A stretch of DNA of 64,000 nt from Lineus longissimus (taxonomy: Eukaryota; Nemertea; Pilidiophora; Heteronemertea; Lineidae): the NCBI RefSeq assembly GCF_910592395.1, contig NC_088308.1, positions 29,095,501-29,159,500 of the forward strand, read 5' to 3'. Of this stretch, positions 31,552-46,800 are shown piece after piece (within the stretch, counting starts at the first letter, position 1; each line of letters begins with the position of its first letter). The notes beneath the pieces are model-generated. The model was given only the letters and a program-made list of their open reading frames with translations, made no database searches and was not told where the DNA came from. The position numbers and the translations under genes are program-made.

Positions 31552-34215
31552 GCCTGTGGTAAGATGGGACAGGTTTGACTCATTTCTGTCGCATGGCTGG
31601 TGGCACCACAGCCTTTCAGCATCCTCATCTCCACAGAGCCAATACGCTGAATCATTGAAGGGACTCAGATGGGGGTCCAGGGATACAGTGACGTATAGGC
31701 CTTATGCACAACAAACCACTGACAAAGAGTATACGGGGGGGGGGGGGGAGATGCATCAGTACCTCATCTGGTAGCCATCTCACAGTTTGGTGTTGTTTGA
31801 GAATCAGCTAGGTCAATTTTGGATTGGCTTAACTTGTGTGTCCCAGACGTCCACCAGTCTATGATTTGCAACTATTTTGTTGAGACTAGTCCCATGCCCC
31901 ATGCCCTTTAGCACTGTCATCAACCCTTACAGTTTTAACTTCATCACCGTAAGAGCGAGCATGGCTGGTCAGATGAAACTATGATATAATCATCAGACCC
32001 TTTGAATGACATTATCAGTAATTGACCACATCTCATCCACGCTCCAGGCTCCTCAGGATGCGACCAAGGAAGCTCATCTGGAGGCATTGTTTCTAAATAT
32101 AACTGTATGTCCTGTCAATTCTTTGTAAGGCGGCAAACTGCCCCTGCGTCTGTCACAAAGGGTATCAGACAATAGACTGAAGGCTGGTAATTACTAAGCC
32201 TGACACCCTCACACACAGCCCTGACATGTCTCTTACGTAATAGCGTGTAGGAAGGAATCATCTGGCTGACTCCGCCCAGCCCTCCGTTTGAATCAGATTC
32301 CGCGGGGTTTGGTGTCATCTGCTTGTGACCAAAGGCAACTCTATCGGTAAACGGCAAACATTACGAGTAGCCGTAGCCGTAAAGTAGCCATACCGATACA
32401 TCGGGCAGCGCACTGACCAGCAAGGCTCTTTGTTTATTCTTACTCTTCACCGTCACTATTGATCCTCTGTAGCTACGTGGACCTGGACGGAGATGCGACC
32501 CTGGTGATTGAGACACGCCCGGGGCATCCGTCTATCCTGCCTTTTCACCAGATATTTTCAAGTTGAAAAGTGCATTTCTCACTGTTCCATTACCATTGCT
32601 TGTGTGATCCTCGCCAAACTGCAGCCTGCGTGCGTGAAATATAAACGAAGCATCCCCTAATTCCCTTCCATCTTCCAATTATGGTTCATGAAACCCCCAC
32701 TGTGACGTCATCAGGGGCGGTGATTGGTTAATGTGGTTTGTTTAACATTTATTTGTAAACATCACAGATTCAGTCCCCAAGGTAGACATGATTAATGAAA
32801 TTTGATAGTTGGACAAATTGAACATTGATGTGATTTCTTGATTTCATTGTTTTGTTAAACGAAGCATTGGATGAAGTCTGCTTGCGGCGCGTGATGTTGC
32901 TGCGTGAGCCAGTTATTGTTTGGACATTAACTCTTTGATTGGCTTTATACCGTCCAGAAAATCATTTCTGCAGAAACCAACAAGCGCACGCTCTGCGTCA
33001 CACTTCAGACCACAGTTGCTGGTGAATTAGGTAGGTCATCTCGAGTCGTGGATTCCTGTAACTATGTCCAGTATATCTCTCCAGCCCTGACTCGTTACAG
33101 GAAAATATGGCAAATTAAAAAGGGGTACATACAAAATGTACTGTGCAATGAGAATGTCGCCAATTGATAGGCATTACACTCTACGAAGTAATCGAACCCA
33201 CAACCCCGCTGAGCGATGGCCACTCAGTCATCGAGGGATTCGAACACCAACTCTCAACGTACACAACTATTCAGAGTGGTAGACCGAGAAAAAGGCACAC
33301 GTTCGGCGCTAGTATTGCCTTCAGACTTCATCAGATGATATCTGTCGATATGTAATGATTCGTATGCAAACCTGTCATTAAGTTTGTCTTTCTGTGCCAA
33401 TTGTCGTGTCAATTAAAGGCAATACATGACTTTCTCCCAGCCGAGCCAATACGTCCCCTTGGGAAATCGCCAGTTGACAAATTGCATGAGGTATGATCCG
33501 CCAGTAGCGCACATTTTGTCAATTGTATTATCCTGCCTGGCTTACTATATCATGTCATATTTTCACCTAGCTTAGTGTGATTAATGTTCGAGTGTCCAGT
33601 GTCCGCTAGGGCAGAGACATTAGCAAAACAATTAGTCAAACACCATTGTTCCGTAGCAACACTGACCGCTTCCTCAATTAACTACCGTAACAAGAAGCCA
33701 ATGAAATCTTCTAAAGGTTCAAGAAATTATTTCTCTCCGACGCTTCCTAATTAATTTTGAAGCCCTCTCCGCACTGCTTGGTACCTTCTCCGGGTAGGAG
33801 GTTAATGTGTCGCGCCAGGTCGTCTTTCATAGTGGACCTTTCACCTGTGTAAGTGGTTGAGTCATCTTCAAGTAGCGGTTCCTGCAGCTGGACGTCTCCG
33901 CCAGTCTTCTCAATGCTACATTGTTAATAATCCCAACGCTTCCTCTATTGATTTCAAAGCCAAGCTTCAGATACCTGAGATGTAGACAACAGCCTTGTCT
34001 TCTGTGTCAGCCATCTTTCCGCATTCGTCATTAGAATCGTGTGACCTTTGATCAAAATAGCGCAGAATTCGAGCAAAAAATCGCAGCAACTGTAAGAAAA
34101 ACAGTTTCCGATTATTGCAGCATTAGGCCGAAAGGACATTTACTTTGATGTCTCCGCATTTTTATCGGAATTTCTACAATGATTCATTTTAATAGATTTG
34201 TGCTCACTGTTACGG
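31552..34215. other. Intergenic, no gene seen
   Basis: No convincing coding exon. It contains a 14-base G run (31,735-31,748) and one tRNA-like SINE unit at about 33,185. The sequence is otherwise unique-looking and AT-rich. Confidence 0.5.
33183..33237 (-). repeat. tRNA-derived SINE-like unit
   Basis: Minus strand: an A-box-like GACTGAGTGGCC is followed about 30 bases later by a B-box-like GTGGGTTCGATTACT. A second B-box-like GTGTTCGAATCCC lies just upstream, suggesting two nested or tandem units. No acceptor-stem pairing could be made, so it is not called a tRNA gene. Confidence 0.35.
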
Positions 34216-34216
34216 T

Positions 34217-34714
34217 ATGTCGGGCGGTTTTTTCTGCCATGTTCGAGGTTCAGGTTACCTTATAGTTCATTCTGTACGAGTGGCGTCTGTGGTGACATTA
34301 TTTTCTGCTTTTGAGGAAAGTTTTGCTATCATTTCGTGCAAATTAGTCATAAACAGTTTGTCAAGTTTGGCTGGTTTTATAGTCTCTAGACTGGTGATGT
34401 TCGGTGTCATTGCCAGAAGGATTTGCATAGCCTTGAAGTTTCAAACTGATACAGGATCTTCCAATTATTGTTCAAATGAAGCTCCAAGGTGTAGTACCAT
34501 TGTGTTATGTGTCACCGTGGTGTCATTCATCATCAGATATATTGGAGAATTTAGTCAGACTCGAAATGACTTATCAACTTCAAATAATAGCTTCCATGGT
34601 GAGCTCCCAACTGCCCTGGACAACAAGCCTTTTACCATTTTTCAGTTTGCGAAGCAAACCATGCGATCCAGTCAACACTCTGGCCCCATTGATACATTCA
34701 TTTTGCCGGTGTAG
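34217..34714 (+). other. Unassigned 165-codon open frame
   Basis: An ATG-initiated open frame longer than most in this AT-rich region. The translation is hydrophobic in places (RVASVVTLFSAFEESF, STIVLCVTVVSFIIRYIG) but shows no motif, repeat or domain that I know, and no paired splice sites flank it. It may be chance. Confidence 0.15.
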
Positions 34715-34727
34715 CCCTCCGGGTATT

Positions 34728-34850
34728 GTCCTCGAATACTGCTATCTCACTGGCAAATCCCCGGCGTACGCATACGGTCCTCGAACACTGCCACCCTCAC
34801 TGGCACATCCCCGGTGTACTACCCCAGTCTCCCGAGTATTGACGTCTCAG
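34728..34850. repeat. Tandem repeat, about 49-bp unit, 2.5 copies
   Basis: Units start at 34,728, 34,777 and about 34,827, each beginning GTCCTCGA or GTCTCCCGA. The first two share CTCACTGGCA-ATCCCCGG-GTA; the third is partial and diverged. Confidence 0.6.
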
Positions 34851-34859
34851 ACGGCCGAG

Positions 34860-37800
34860 CAGGAAGCGCCCAATAAGGAACATTAGTTCCCTACAATGAC
34901 CTGATGATTTCCTACAAAAATCAATTTCCTGGTGAAAGAGATAACGATTTTTTACAAGATCATGTCATGTTCTTTGTGTTGTCTTTGCTGGAGAGGCCAA
35001 GGTGATGTTGGTTTCTATAGGACACCTTCGGCTGTCATTATGTTAGGTCATAGCAGCGCAGGTGTAGTTGGCTCGCCTTTGTCTTGGCTGAGGTAAGGGG
35101 AGACACCGAAAGGATTAGTATTCACAAGTCAATTAAAAGCTTGTAGTTTATATTAGTCATCTTGAAAATCAAATTGTTTTATGTTCTTTGGTCGTTCCTT
35201 TGTGATGGTGAGCGTGGTCAGATAGCTCACGGAATGCGCGGAAATGTCTAGAGAAATTTACGTAATGTTAAGTGTTTTACGAAGAAGAAGGATAAATCAA
35301 GCCTAATTTTGTAATATTTGTAAATTGGCCCTCTTGCATTGCTTAAACAGCTGTTAAGTTCATCCAACATATCCCAAAGTATCCTTTGTCCATCAGTCAA
35401 AGTTAAGGTACTGCCATAAGGGATTTCCGCAAGTCTGCCCAAGAGAAAAAGAAAATCGCCTGTCGAGTTCTCATGTCGAGTTCAATTTCCTTTCCTTCCA
35501 GTGCCAATTTTCACATCTTGACTGTGGGTGTTGATTGCCCAGGGACAATTTAAATGGTAACTGTATGGAGTTTGAGACGCGATAACCTGGAGCAACCATG
35601 CATCATTGTCGTAGTTCTATCGTGTACTCCTAGATGGCAGAACATGTCATGTTGACAATAGAGGGGTTGTGAAACTCAACCTGTACGTAAACGTGTGAGT
35701 TTAACGTACGTGTGAATGAATGGATGGCATGTAGACCCAATTGTATAAAACAATGATGGGGATCTTGGTCAGTCTTTGTTCATTCAATTGGCCTGATTAC
35801 TCCCTGTGATATTTCTAATAATAATGCCCGTTCTGAAAGTACGAGTTCTTGTCAGGCATGAGGGCAGCATTGCAAGGACAATCTGAGATTGGCTCAATTC
35901 TGTCGCGACTGACTTTAACGAGATGCCTTTGTCACGCGGTAATGGAAGTAACTCTTTTTGGCCGCTAGTAATTGAATCTCTTTCAAAGACAATGTGGACA
36001 GCTGTAATAAGTCTTAATGGTGTCGTCCTATTGAAGTCTAAGTATGCAATGAACATGCTGAAGACACCCCTACGTACAGCAGCCCTGACTGGCACACATG
36101 CAAGGACCCTGGACTGTTCTTTTTATTAGGAATACGATTCCATGGGACCCTGGCTGCAACCTCCTTTCACGATCTGTGGGGATGGGGTACTCTCATATCA
36201 TATCGATTGGCGTTCATGTTGCACGTAGTTACAATTCATGCTATTTGTTAAAAGTTAGTTGGAAGAAATATGGATTTCTTCGACGAAAATCTCAGGTTCA
36301 ATAATAATTGTTAAATTGGTTTGAATGAATGTTTCTTCCTTAGCCTTGGGTCTTAAGTGGGAACCCCATGCAATCTGGCATGACACATCACCGGCTTGCA
36401 TTTTGTATGATTATTGATTCGAATTAAAATGAATCAGAGACAACCTTTTTAGAAGATTATTGAACATTCTTGGCGTTTTGAGATTTTTTACCCCAAAAAA
36501 TAGGTAGAACGAACTATGCACCTGAAATGCAAGGTCTTTCACGACATCTTCACCTACATGGACTGAGATTTTCTGAAACTTCTCATAGTTTCATTGTCAT
36601 CTAAACATACCATCACGCTTTTGGCTGTTTGATGTAGCATTGAACAAGATATGGACATAGAAGACTTAGCGTTTGTTAAGAGTTATAGTCTCCAAGCCGC
36701 ATTCTCAATGGTGTATTTTCAGAATAATTTTATGGCATTTTATATCAAAACCTCATTCTCCTCTCCGACAGTTCTTGTAGCAATAGTATCAATGACAAGC
36801 TACAAATACAGTAACCTGATCCTGTACATTATTCACTCTCAACCTGCCATTACAAGCCAACTCCTGCTTCACACCTCACCATCTTTCCACTTTTTCTACA
36901 ATTTTGACACATTTTTTGTGGCATTTTCATTGGGGTGATTGTCACTCTGTGACCAGTGATTAACCTCTTACCGCCGCCAATGACAGCTCTGTTAATAACA
37001 ACGTATCCAGTTGCACTATTTTACTAAAATATGATTATTTCTGTCCATTGTTGTGATCGCGTGCGGACAAGACTCTCCACGGACACAAAGTGTTCACCAG
37101 GGCATGATGTGTCAGAATCGGCGTCCTACTCCTCGACAATGGATCGCTATTGTATCTAACTATGGTTCATTCGCTTCTCCAAGAGTTATGAATATTTTTC
37201 TCCGTCAATTAGTACAGCTATGGCGAAATCAGCTGATGACCACTCGGAGACATTATGGACGCATTCTCATCTGAAGCAATTAATGGGATGCATGTGCCCA
37301 TGGATTCGAGAGCCTGTGCGACCGATACAACTGATTAGACTAAGTAGTGATATATGGAGCAAGGTACCAAACGTAACCGCATGCTATGCAGCCTACATTT
37401 CCAGGACCCAAGCGGCTGCTTAAACGTAGAGTGGCTGGATCGGAGGAATCAGGACCACCCGACCCCGGTTCCTTACCCCAGCCCCTGAAAGGACCTTCAA
37501 TTGTCAAAGCAGATTTCATGTAATTCTGTCCCCAAAACAATCAAGATGTGCCAGTGGCGTGTCCAGCTGTTAGATTGATCGCTGTCCGCTCCAGGTTACG
37601 ATGAATTATCAGTTTGACCTGTCCCAATGGACAACCATTTATCCTCCAATTGAGGACCGGTCCTCGATCTAGTGATGACATTTGTATCTATTAATGTAGC
37701 CAGTGCAATGTTGTCTGAGCTTATTTGACAATCAATGCATATTACCTTCACCGAGAATCGCCCTTCATCAGTCTCATTCGCGTGTAAGGCAATTGAGTTC

Positions 37801-40800
37801 TTGCGCACTCAAGTCAATTTCCTCTATTTAGTCGCGATAAACGTAAGATTAACCTCAAAATGTGACGATTGGGATCAACTCTTGCCTCATCAAACTCATA
37901 AGGTATTGTCTGATGGTCATCGTCACAACCTACTAGCCGCGGTCCGTCAAGTTTTCAAAAAAGCTCAAAGAAGCTCCTTGTCGTAGCTATTCTGAGCCCG
38001 GACATTCGCAGCTGCCACTATTACAAGCCTTCCAAAAACATCTGTAACATATGAGATGGACTCCGTGGTGACAGACCCAGCCCATCTTGTCAACTTTCAT
38101 CTTGTCAATAGACCCATACAGTAACTTGAAAACGTGTGATTTCAATTGCATTTAATTACCATGTAAAATTATAGTATCGCTCTTGATGCAAATGAAAGTA
38201 ACCATGTTGAGCAGATCAAGTCACTTTCTCTGATTCAAGTCATGCCAATACTACAAAGGCCACACCATCAAAGCCGGTAGTATGTTTAATTAATGTGTAA
38301 TGGCTGGTTGTGACTTCCACCTCTTTTTGTCCAATGACGCATACCAGCATGGTAAAGGATTTCCAGGGTCGCTTACACGGGACTTCCATTTCATAACAAA
38401 TTCTTCTGGAAGCAGAGACGCGTTCCAACACAACCACTGAATAAAACACATGCCTCTCTTCACAATGGAATGGATTATGCATTGCATGACAACTTTGTCC
38501 TCTCCTTCACTGTCATTGTCTCACCGTAATTGCGTCGGACACATTGTCTCTGATTGGCTGTCTGGTTTGAGTCATAGCAGACTCGCTGTCTCCACCAGCT
38601 ACTATGTGCAGTCGCCTGTCACCCGCGCTATGTGATTCACCAGCGACACTTTTGTCCATGTAAGCTGGATTCGCCAAAACACGATTACGGATTTATGGCC
38701 AGATTTTTCGGATATTATTGGTAAAAACATTAGATTAACAGCTGAAGTTGTCTTCAAGTGCATCTGCTGGAGAAGCCAGTCTCATCTGGACACAAAACAT
38801 GTTCTTATGACCACCTTGCAGGGTCGCTTAGTCAGTATGTAACAACAGTAAATCCTTGACGAATTCGCCATTCCCGAAAGCACCTTTCTTTTTCTTGTGC
38901 ATCTTTGGAAGGTGCGGTCAAATTGAAATATACAGCAACAGCTGTCGAAGAAGGCCAACCCATCTTTTGTTTGGGATCTCCCTACAGTCATGTAATGTTT
39001 CTAAAACCAACATTGGCTAAGCCGAGGTCAACCGAACAACAAGGTGTGATGTTCGGAAGGTGGAGAATGCCTTATGACTGATACTGGTCACCTCAGTCAA
39101 TGATATTCCAACTACATAGTTGTAATTCATGGCGCCCGTCTCGTTCAAACAATTGACAATTGACTGACTCGAAAAAGAATGACAGTATAATATCATTGTA
39201 TTTGCTCTCAATGTCGCCAATGAAAGTTATGATCTCTTAATAGATTTGCTCCGCGGGGTGTCCTGGTTTGATTGACAGGAGGATGTGACAGTCCCACTCT
39301 CTATGACCGATATCCTCAGTAATCGTCATGTTCTTCATAATGATTTCGTCCTCTTACAAATCGTTGGAGATTTTCAAAATCTGATAATGGTCGACGTTTA
39401 CAAAGTGGTTTGTAAGGATTTCCATCCATCATTTGGTGCGGTCTCTGCTGAGTGTGTTATTGAATTTTAAACTGAATCACCTGATCTTTGTCTTAATAAG
39501 CAGACGATAATTGAAGAAGGATGAAGGAGGATCAGGAGGAGCAGATGTTTTGTTTCTGCTGATGTAATGATTCAAAGCAGTTGGCTGGACCAGATTGTTC
39601 TTGCTGAATACTGCACGTTCAAATGTTTTTTATTTAATGTATACTGAAGCCAACGTCGATTTTCTTTATACAAGCACAGATGTAACTTGGGGTTTTATGG
39701 TTCAATTCTGATAATCTCACCCCAACACGTAAGGTTAGAACTACTTCTTTTCTCAAAGATACATTTCGGTGGAGAATGTATACATCACGCATTCATATAC
39801 CCATACGATGGAGTACAACGATTACATAATATTATAAGTCAAAGAGATTAACTCTGTCAATCTAAGAATAACCAATGGTCAGTTTCAATAGAGTTTCTTC
39901 ACAATTCTTCTAATCACCATAAACCGAACAATTAGAATTACAAAACACTATTACAGTGCAGGCCAACTTATGTGCATTTGATGAATCACCTCATATGTAA
40001 TCCAAGTTTGTGTCGCTAAGCTTACATCATCTTGCCCAACAAGAGATTACCATTAAACTTCAAGAAGGACGAAGAAAACAGAAGATTTGCTCACTAAGCC
40101 CAGTTGCCTTTGGCTCGAACTCGTTGAGACAGCATCTTCATAAGGCACTAAAAGACACACCCAGCCTTAAACCTGGTCTCATGTGCGCCTTTTGCGTGCG
40201 TCAGACTCCTCTGGCGCTGTCAGCCACCCCGTCCCATTGTTTTACCCTAATGCACATGAATTTTGATAACCCTCTCGCCATTAAGCCATTCCATCTTGTT
40301 ATTCTCCAATATCATCAGAAGTGATTTATGTTCAAATTTCGTTCGTTGATTGACAAAATGATGTAATTTTGTCTTGGTAGAATGATGAAGTTATGTTGGG
40401 ATGACGACCATTGTCCCATCGGGGGCCGGTGTCACCTGCGTGCGATATTGATGGGTTTGTCTGAGGATGTGGCGGTGGTGACTGTCTGTGGCACAGGCGA
40501 AGGAGAGAAGGACACCACAAGGTCCTTGCCAGTTAATCTGTACAACTATATAAAGACACTATTCATCGTAATGTGACAGTGTTGGGCGACTGTGAAACAG
40601 ACGAGTGAGAGCAAGGACACATTTAGGTCCTTCAGAGTCTTTCCCAATTACTAGAGACAGTCATCAAACCCACCATGCAATTTGAAATCAGCTACAATCG
40701 TTAAAATCGGATCCAACGAAATCTCTACAACATGTAAACATTCTTGAATGTCTTGTTGTTGTATCTTTTCCTACTCACTCATTTTCGGTGCTTTGGCCAT

Positions 40801-43800
40801 TCACGCTTTTGTGAGGAGTTTGTTATGAAGGTATTCGTAAATGAGATAATTGCACGACAGGTCACACATGCAAGCATTCCAGTATAATTCTACCTCTGGT
40901 AATCTAACCTATAGCTTACACGCCTTGTGTGCAACAAAGTCCTATCCATCAGTTTGCAGGAAACAGGAAAGGTATTATCTCCCGCATTATTTCGCTGATG
41001 TCCTCAACAGAATGGATGACAACTCATTCTTTCCGCGTTAAAAAAACCAATGACGTGACTTGGCTGTTCAACCTTCCTCTCCATTTACCATTCCTTCTCA
41101 AACAATGCCACATGTTCTGTAAACTATATCCTTTCCTGCTCAAAAATCGAAAACTGTCTTGATTTTTTTCATTTCTGTGCATGTGACATGCACGGTCTTT
41201 GCTTTTAAGTGTTCGTTAATGCATGATTTAAAGGTTTGTGAGTCAGTTTTACAATGAGAGGTTCCTCTTAAGTGTTGGATAGCGTGGCTGCAGCAGAGAA
41301 AATCTTTGATTCGACAGATAGGATTAACTCATTGCTAACTTTGGAAAGCAAAGAACCAAACTGACATTTCTCATAGCAGAATGATTATTGATCGTTCAGA
41401 AGATATCGTCAACACGTACACTGCCAACGAGAAAACCCAACACCCTGTTTCAGGTTGTGGGGGCGAGAGTTCTGGTCCCTGTTCACGACTCATACTCTTA
41501 GTCTTTTTCTTCACACAGAGGAGAGGCTACACTCTTCCCATGAAACTAGTAGAAAATTACCAATATGTCACAACTTCAATCCGATCGTTCGATACAACTC
41601 TGCTATCGAGTTCAGACAGATTCTCACAGATGTCGTCGCAAGATGTCCACCGTGTGGTGACAATTTGTGGTCAGTCGGACTTGGAATTGGCTTGTCTCAT
41701 CCGTATTTCTCAGCATACACGTTTCAAACAGAGCAAGGCATTTCAAAAAGTAGACAACAGCAAGAGGAAATGAAAGTCGGTGAAAGTTTCTGCAATAATT
41801 GGAGGAAAAGACAAAGAACTAATACTGAATGCATAAATCTGCTAAAAAACTGTAACATCTGCCAGCGGACCTGACGTACGGCAATATCTTACTTGGATAT
41901 CATCTCTTACAATAACAATAGCTTCGTCTGCTAAGTGACACATTTGGACTAGGAAAATTGAAGATGAGATTTAATGTCACAGGAAAGCTGCTAATGGGTA
42001 GCTAAATAATGCATAAGGGTTTGATAGACTGACTCACTATGGGATGATAATTACCAAACCTTGAGGTTCCGTTTCATCCACTTCCTTTGAAGTGTTTCAA
42101 TCACCGATGAAGGGAGGCTTGCCGCGGCATCTTACCATGAGATGGCTGGGCGATCAAGGCATATGTGCCTTCAGGTTGTAGGTGACTATGCATAGTCATC
42201 TGAGGGAACAACAGACAGATCACAGGCGAGGCATCGGTTCGGTGACATCTCATGACCTTGTGAGTACTCTTGAGAACGAAAGAGGGAAGACAACATGCTG
42301 ACTTCCATGGTTTGCTATCATCTCATAATCAAAGAACATAATGGAGCATACGGGTAGGGGGTTACATTGAGATCAAGACGGAAGGTCACTAGATGCAAAG
42401 TCTTAGCGACTGGTCGTACTAGCTTCCACATAAATACTTTGTAGCTAGAGCAGTAAGAAACTGATCAGGTCCAAGCTCCATCGGACGCGTACATTTTACC
42501 GAGAAGTATTTTATCATAAGCCTCTACCTCCACAACCGCGTAACCTAACAGTTCAGCAAGTGGCACTTTAGCACTCCAGCAACTAAAAAACTGACGTTTT
42601 GGTGCTTAACTGTACGAATATCTTGGTCATGTGAAGGCCAATGCGAGCCAAGCCGCGAGTCTTACTCATCAAAAGTTCCTGGTCCTCTCCAGTGTCAAAA
42701 GAGATTCTGGTTTATACCATCACCAGGAGAATACGAGCAGTATAAAAAGTGTTGTTTCTGTCAGTGATGACATTGTGTCCATTCGATCTCCTCCTAAAGC
42801 ATCAATCGTGCTAGCTCAGGTGTTACAAGGGAATGAGTCAAAGACGAAACAAGCAAGTCCCCGCTTTCCAAAACGATCTTTGACTGTCATAAAGCCTTTT
42901 ATCTCATTACGAGATGCTATTGCGAAAGAACACGAGGACCGTCGTACTGCGCGTGGGTGAAAAAACAGCAACAGATCAGAAGAGACGAAGTCCATGAGTC
43001 ATGTCGAATCGTTTGAGTGAAGTGACCGGCGCCGGTATTTCCCACCTGTGAAGAGACGGAATGCAGCATGAGGAGATATTATTCATTCTTTTCAAGTTAT
43101 GGTGATTCGTTTCCACCTGGGACAGTGACCATATTAATTAAAACACTTTTGAGACTTCGGGCTTGAATAGCTTTCAATGTATCATAGGGAAGGCATGATA
43201 CATGCAAGCAGTTAATAAGGTGCTGTGCAGTTATGATCCGGCTTGGAACTAGGATTGCTGTAGATTTCTTCTGAGAGAATAGTGAAGTTTATGATAGGCA
43301 TGTCGGTACGGCTGGTTCAAATGTTGACCCTGAAAAGCAGTCCAGCATTCGACAGCAGAAAACATGATAAAAGGCTCTATTCGTGAGCTGACGGAGTCTG
43401 ATAACCCATTTCAATCATTCGTACGCTACGGGGTTGGAGAGTCATGAGGACCAGAATCACTCTAACCTTCGCCTCTTCCAAAAGTTTAATAAACTGCTGC
43501 CTCGATTGATGACTTTGAGCATGACTACATGGGGATAAAGTCTGAATAAACTGAATAACCGTGTGGCTTCAACGAACAACAGCAGATCGTCAATTTCATA
43601 ACCTATTGAATGATACCATTCACTATGAAATGACTCTGCTCATTACTCTCTGAAACTAGATCCTGAGAGAGAAGGCCACCTTTATGGGTCCACCATTGTC
43701 AGGAGATGACATAAGCCCTATTAGAGGTTGGTAATTGTTGCCAAGAGAGAACGTATTTCCTGCTTCACACCATTGCTGACTAATTGTGAAATGTCCGTAG

Positions 43801-46800
43801 GTAATGAGTCTCAAAGTCGAAATGTCGGAATTCTCATTTAGTCAGAGTTTAATGTGGTTTTGTGATGAACAATTGAACTGGATTAACCGACGTCTGAGTA
43901 AATATGGCAAATTCTCAACTTGATTTTTGTTTTCTAATGAAATGGCTGAGAGAGGGTGCGCAACGAAAGTCGTTGTTGTTGTGAGGAAGAAGAAGGGGAG
44001 AGTTAGGCTAATCGTAGATTTCAGCAGCGACCAGCCAAGAGGCGATCTCGTGACATGGAATTCAGAATCAAGTGTCCCTACCATAATACCCCAAGTCATC
44101 ATTCAGGGTTTCAATCTCAGGAAAGGGCCCTTAATGCTGTTTGAACAGATGCTATGAGAACTGCACGAGAGCACCAACACCTCAAGGCGTTCAATAACTG
44201 TGCCAAGAAACTCTACTCGTCCAGCCTCATGCCGAGTCATATGAAAACAGCCTGGGGCCAACCTAATTCAATACTGTGTCGCAGTTCAAAATGATTTCAT
44301 ATTGATAGTCAGATTTGATTGAATTGTAAGTTAATGAAACATGTGATCCCACGTTGAATTAGTCGATGACTAGGTCACAGAGGTGGTAACTTTTATGGCA
44401 ACTGACACATCGACTCCGTAGCCCTCAGGTATACTCGCCTTTCAGACTGCCCACTTGCTCCAGTACTGGCCCTTCTGACATTCAATGGAGTCACTCTCAA
44501 CCGATTAAGCTTAATATAGTTATTACATATCAATTGGCCATTGGAATTGTCTGCTGCATCCCAGCCTTTCCTCCTATGCTCCTCACAAGACACACATCTC
44601 TATCAATCGAGCTAACACAATGAGTAAAACTGGCAATGAGACGGAAAGTCTCAGCCAGCATTACAAAACTGAACTCTCCGAGATACCCAATTTTCTCCCT
44701 TTTTCGTAATTTGTGTCAATTCTAATGACTAAAATAGGATGGCTGATGCTACTCCGCGGAACATCCGGCAGGATTTTTCCTGTTTAATTAAAAACCTGTT
44801 AAGCAGTGCGGATGAGCCCTGAGGAATGGTAGTGATTCATGGAACTTAGGTGGTTTACGCCAACCTTAATGGCCAGGACGAACAATGACAGAATGGCCTT
44901 GAGGCAGCAGGTACAATATGTGAGGAATAAGATACAAAAAACTGTCCTAGCACCGTGTTATGTGTAGCTAATCACGTGGCTTTCTTTGAGAAAGCCTAAT
45001 CAGAGGGTGTCCCTTTCATCTTAACTGACCCTTAGACAATAGTTGACCATGAGATGACTCGGCCTTTGCAAGCCTAATATCCTCGTGTTCTCACTTGGAG
45101 AGATTGCTATGTGACGTCTGAGACATATGCTTCCATTCGACGTCCCTAAGGGCGATGTACAGGAAGTTGTTTTTGTGAATTCATGTATCACATGTGATGG
45201 GCAAACAGCAGGCCTAAAACATATGAATCCTCCAAGTCATCGAGTAGGCCTGGCAGATTATGAAATATCATAAGGCGGCTTTAGGTGGATCAACGCCACT
45301 CTTTCAGGTGGATGTTATATGATGATAAGGTCTGGGAGTTAACCACAACTCAAGGTACAGAATCTATATCACAATTGTGACAATGCTCCGCTGTCACTAC
45401 AAGAAACAAGTACGGCATGTCAAGCTAAAGGATCTGGCTAGCACTCACACAGTCAAGTGTATTGGCTCCATCATCTCATTGTCGACTGCATGACAAATGT
45501 ATTTCTCTGGCAGGTATGAGCTAACAATAACCTATTGATTCTCTCACCCATTTATCTACGTTAGCCTGTCAGCCAATGGCTCAGCTATGCGCTCTTACTC
45601 GAGTCAGTAACGTTTACCTTATCCAGACTAATGAAAATGACATCTAAGTGGGCAAATATCTATTACCGGCAATGCCCAGATGGATTGTAAAACCTTACCA
45701 GAATCAAGTTTTGATAATGAAATATCTTTGTCATAGACTGAGCCATCAGCTATGCGGACCTAATGGTGCTGGCTGGACTCAGGTAATATGATGGTCTGCT
45801 CTTGGAGAGAATCATTCTCATGCAACGATCTTTAGTAAAATTAGGAGGTAATGAGGTAAATGCGCATGGAAATACTCTCTGGATTCCAATCCATACTGCT
45901 CCTTTAGATTCTAGCTTTCAAGAGTTCAGTGTGTATGCCTCACTCCCCCTAATATGCTACCTAATCACTTGTACGGGGGTGTCGCCAAGACGTCACTACG
46001 AGAATTTTAAAGAGTTGCTTATACTAATGAAAGGATACGGAGGCTCTCATCCTAAAAACCTTTTGTTCTAAGACAAAGTGCTTTCAAAACTGCTCCAATT
46101 AATTTAGTCAATTTCGAATTGATTAAATTTGGATGGTCGCGGACATATTCGTTAGCGACTGAATTATTATGCCGATCATCCCCATTGTCAGGCAATCATT
46201 CGCATCAAATTAAATTTCAACTTCACATTTAATGAATTTGTCGGTAATTATCCAAGTAATTAGATGTCCTGTCCAGCATGTGACGAGTCAGGGGTTGGGA
46301 GAACAGGCGGGCTGGATATACAAACAAAGCATTCCAGTCATTCATTTGCATTTAATCAACACCCATACTATTTTTTTAGGCTACATTTCCAGCATTCCAT
46401 ATCAGGGCAGACCTGCCCGTGATGGGGAGCCATGAAAAAAACCCGAAACCTGTCATTTTTTACCCCGCCCTCTGTAAAAAGTGAAGAATTGCTCAATTTG
46501 GTGTAAGGTGTTCACTTTGGGAGGGAATGGAATTCGAGTTCATTAACTTCTTTATGTGCGGGCAGTCCCCTTCCAGCTGTTCCGCGGAAAGATGATTACC
46601 AACGTTCACATTATGTATTGTCATTGTCACTGCCATTCAAATCTTTGCAAATCTCGATCCCCACAGTTAGAATTAGACATATACCAGTACCAAAACAACT
46701 GAAACTTGTAAAGCTGATTCGAAGCAGTTTGAGCCAAGTGGTCCAACTCACAATGACTTTATCGTGCTTACATCGAGCGAGTCAAGTCTTACTGAGACTT

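Noticed and set aside
41381-41874. Two overlapping plus-strand frames of 130 and 139 codons
   Set aside because: They use different frames over the same DNA, have no domain, no splice context and no composition bias that suggests coding.
42631-42960. 109-codon plus-strand frame
   Set aside because: Polar low-information sequence without homology signals or splice sites; within chance expectation for this length of DNA.
43927-44157. Frame with VVVVVRKKKGRVRLIVDFS, recalling the start of an LTR-retrotransposon reverse transcriptase
   Set aside because: The similarity is confined to about 20 residues of simple composition. The expected following motifs (LN, D-YP-P, YxDD) are absent in all frames nearby.
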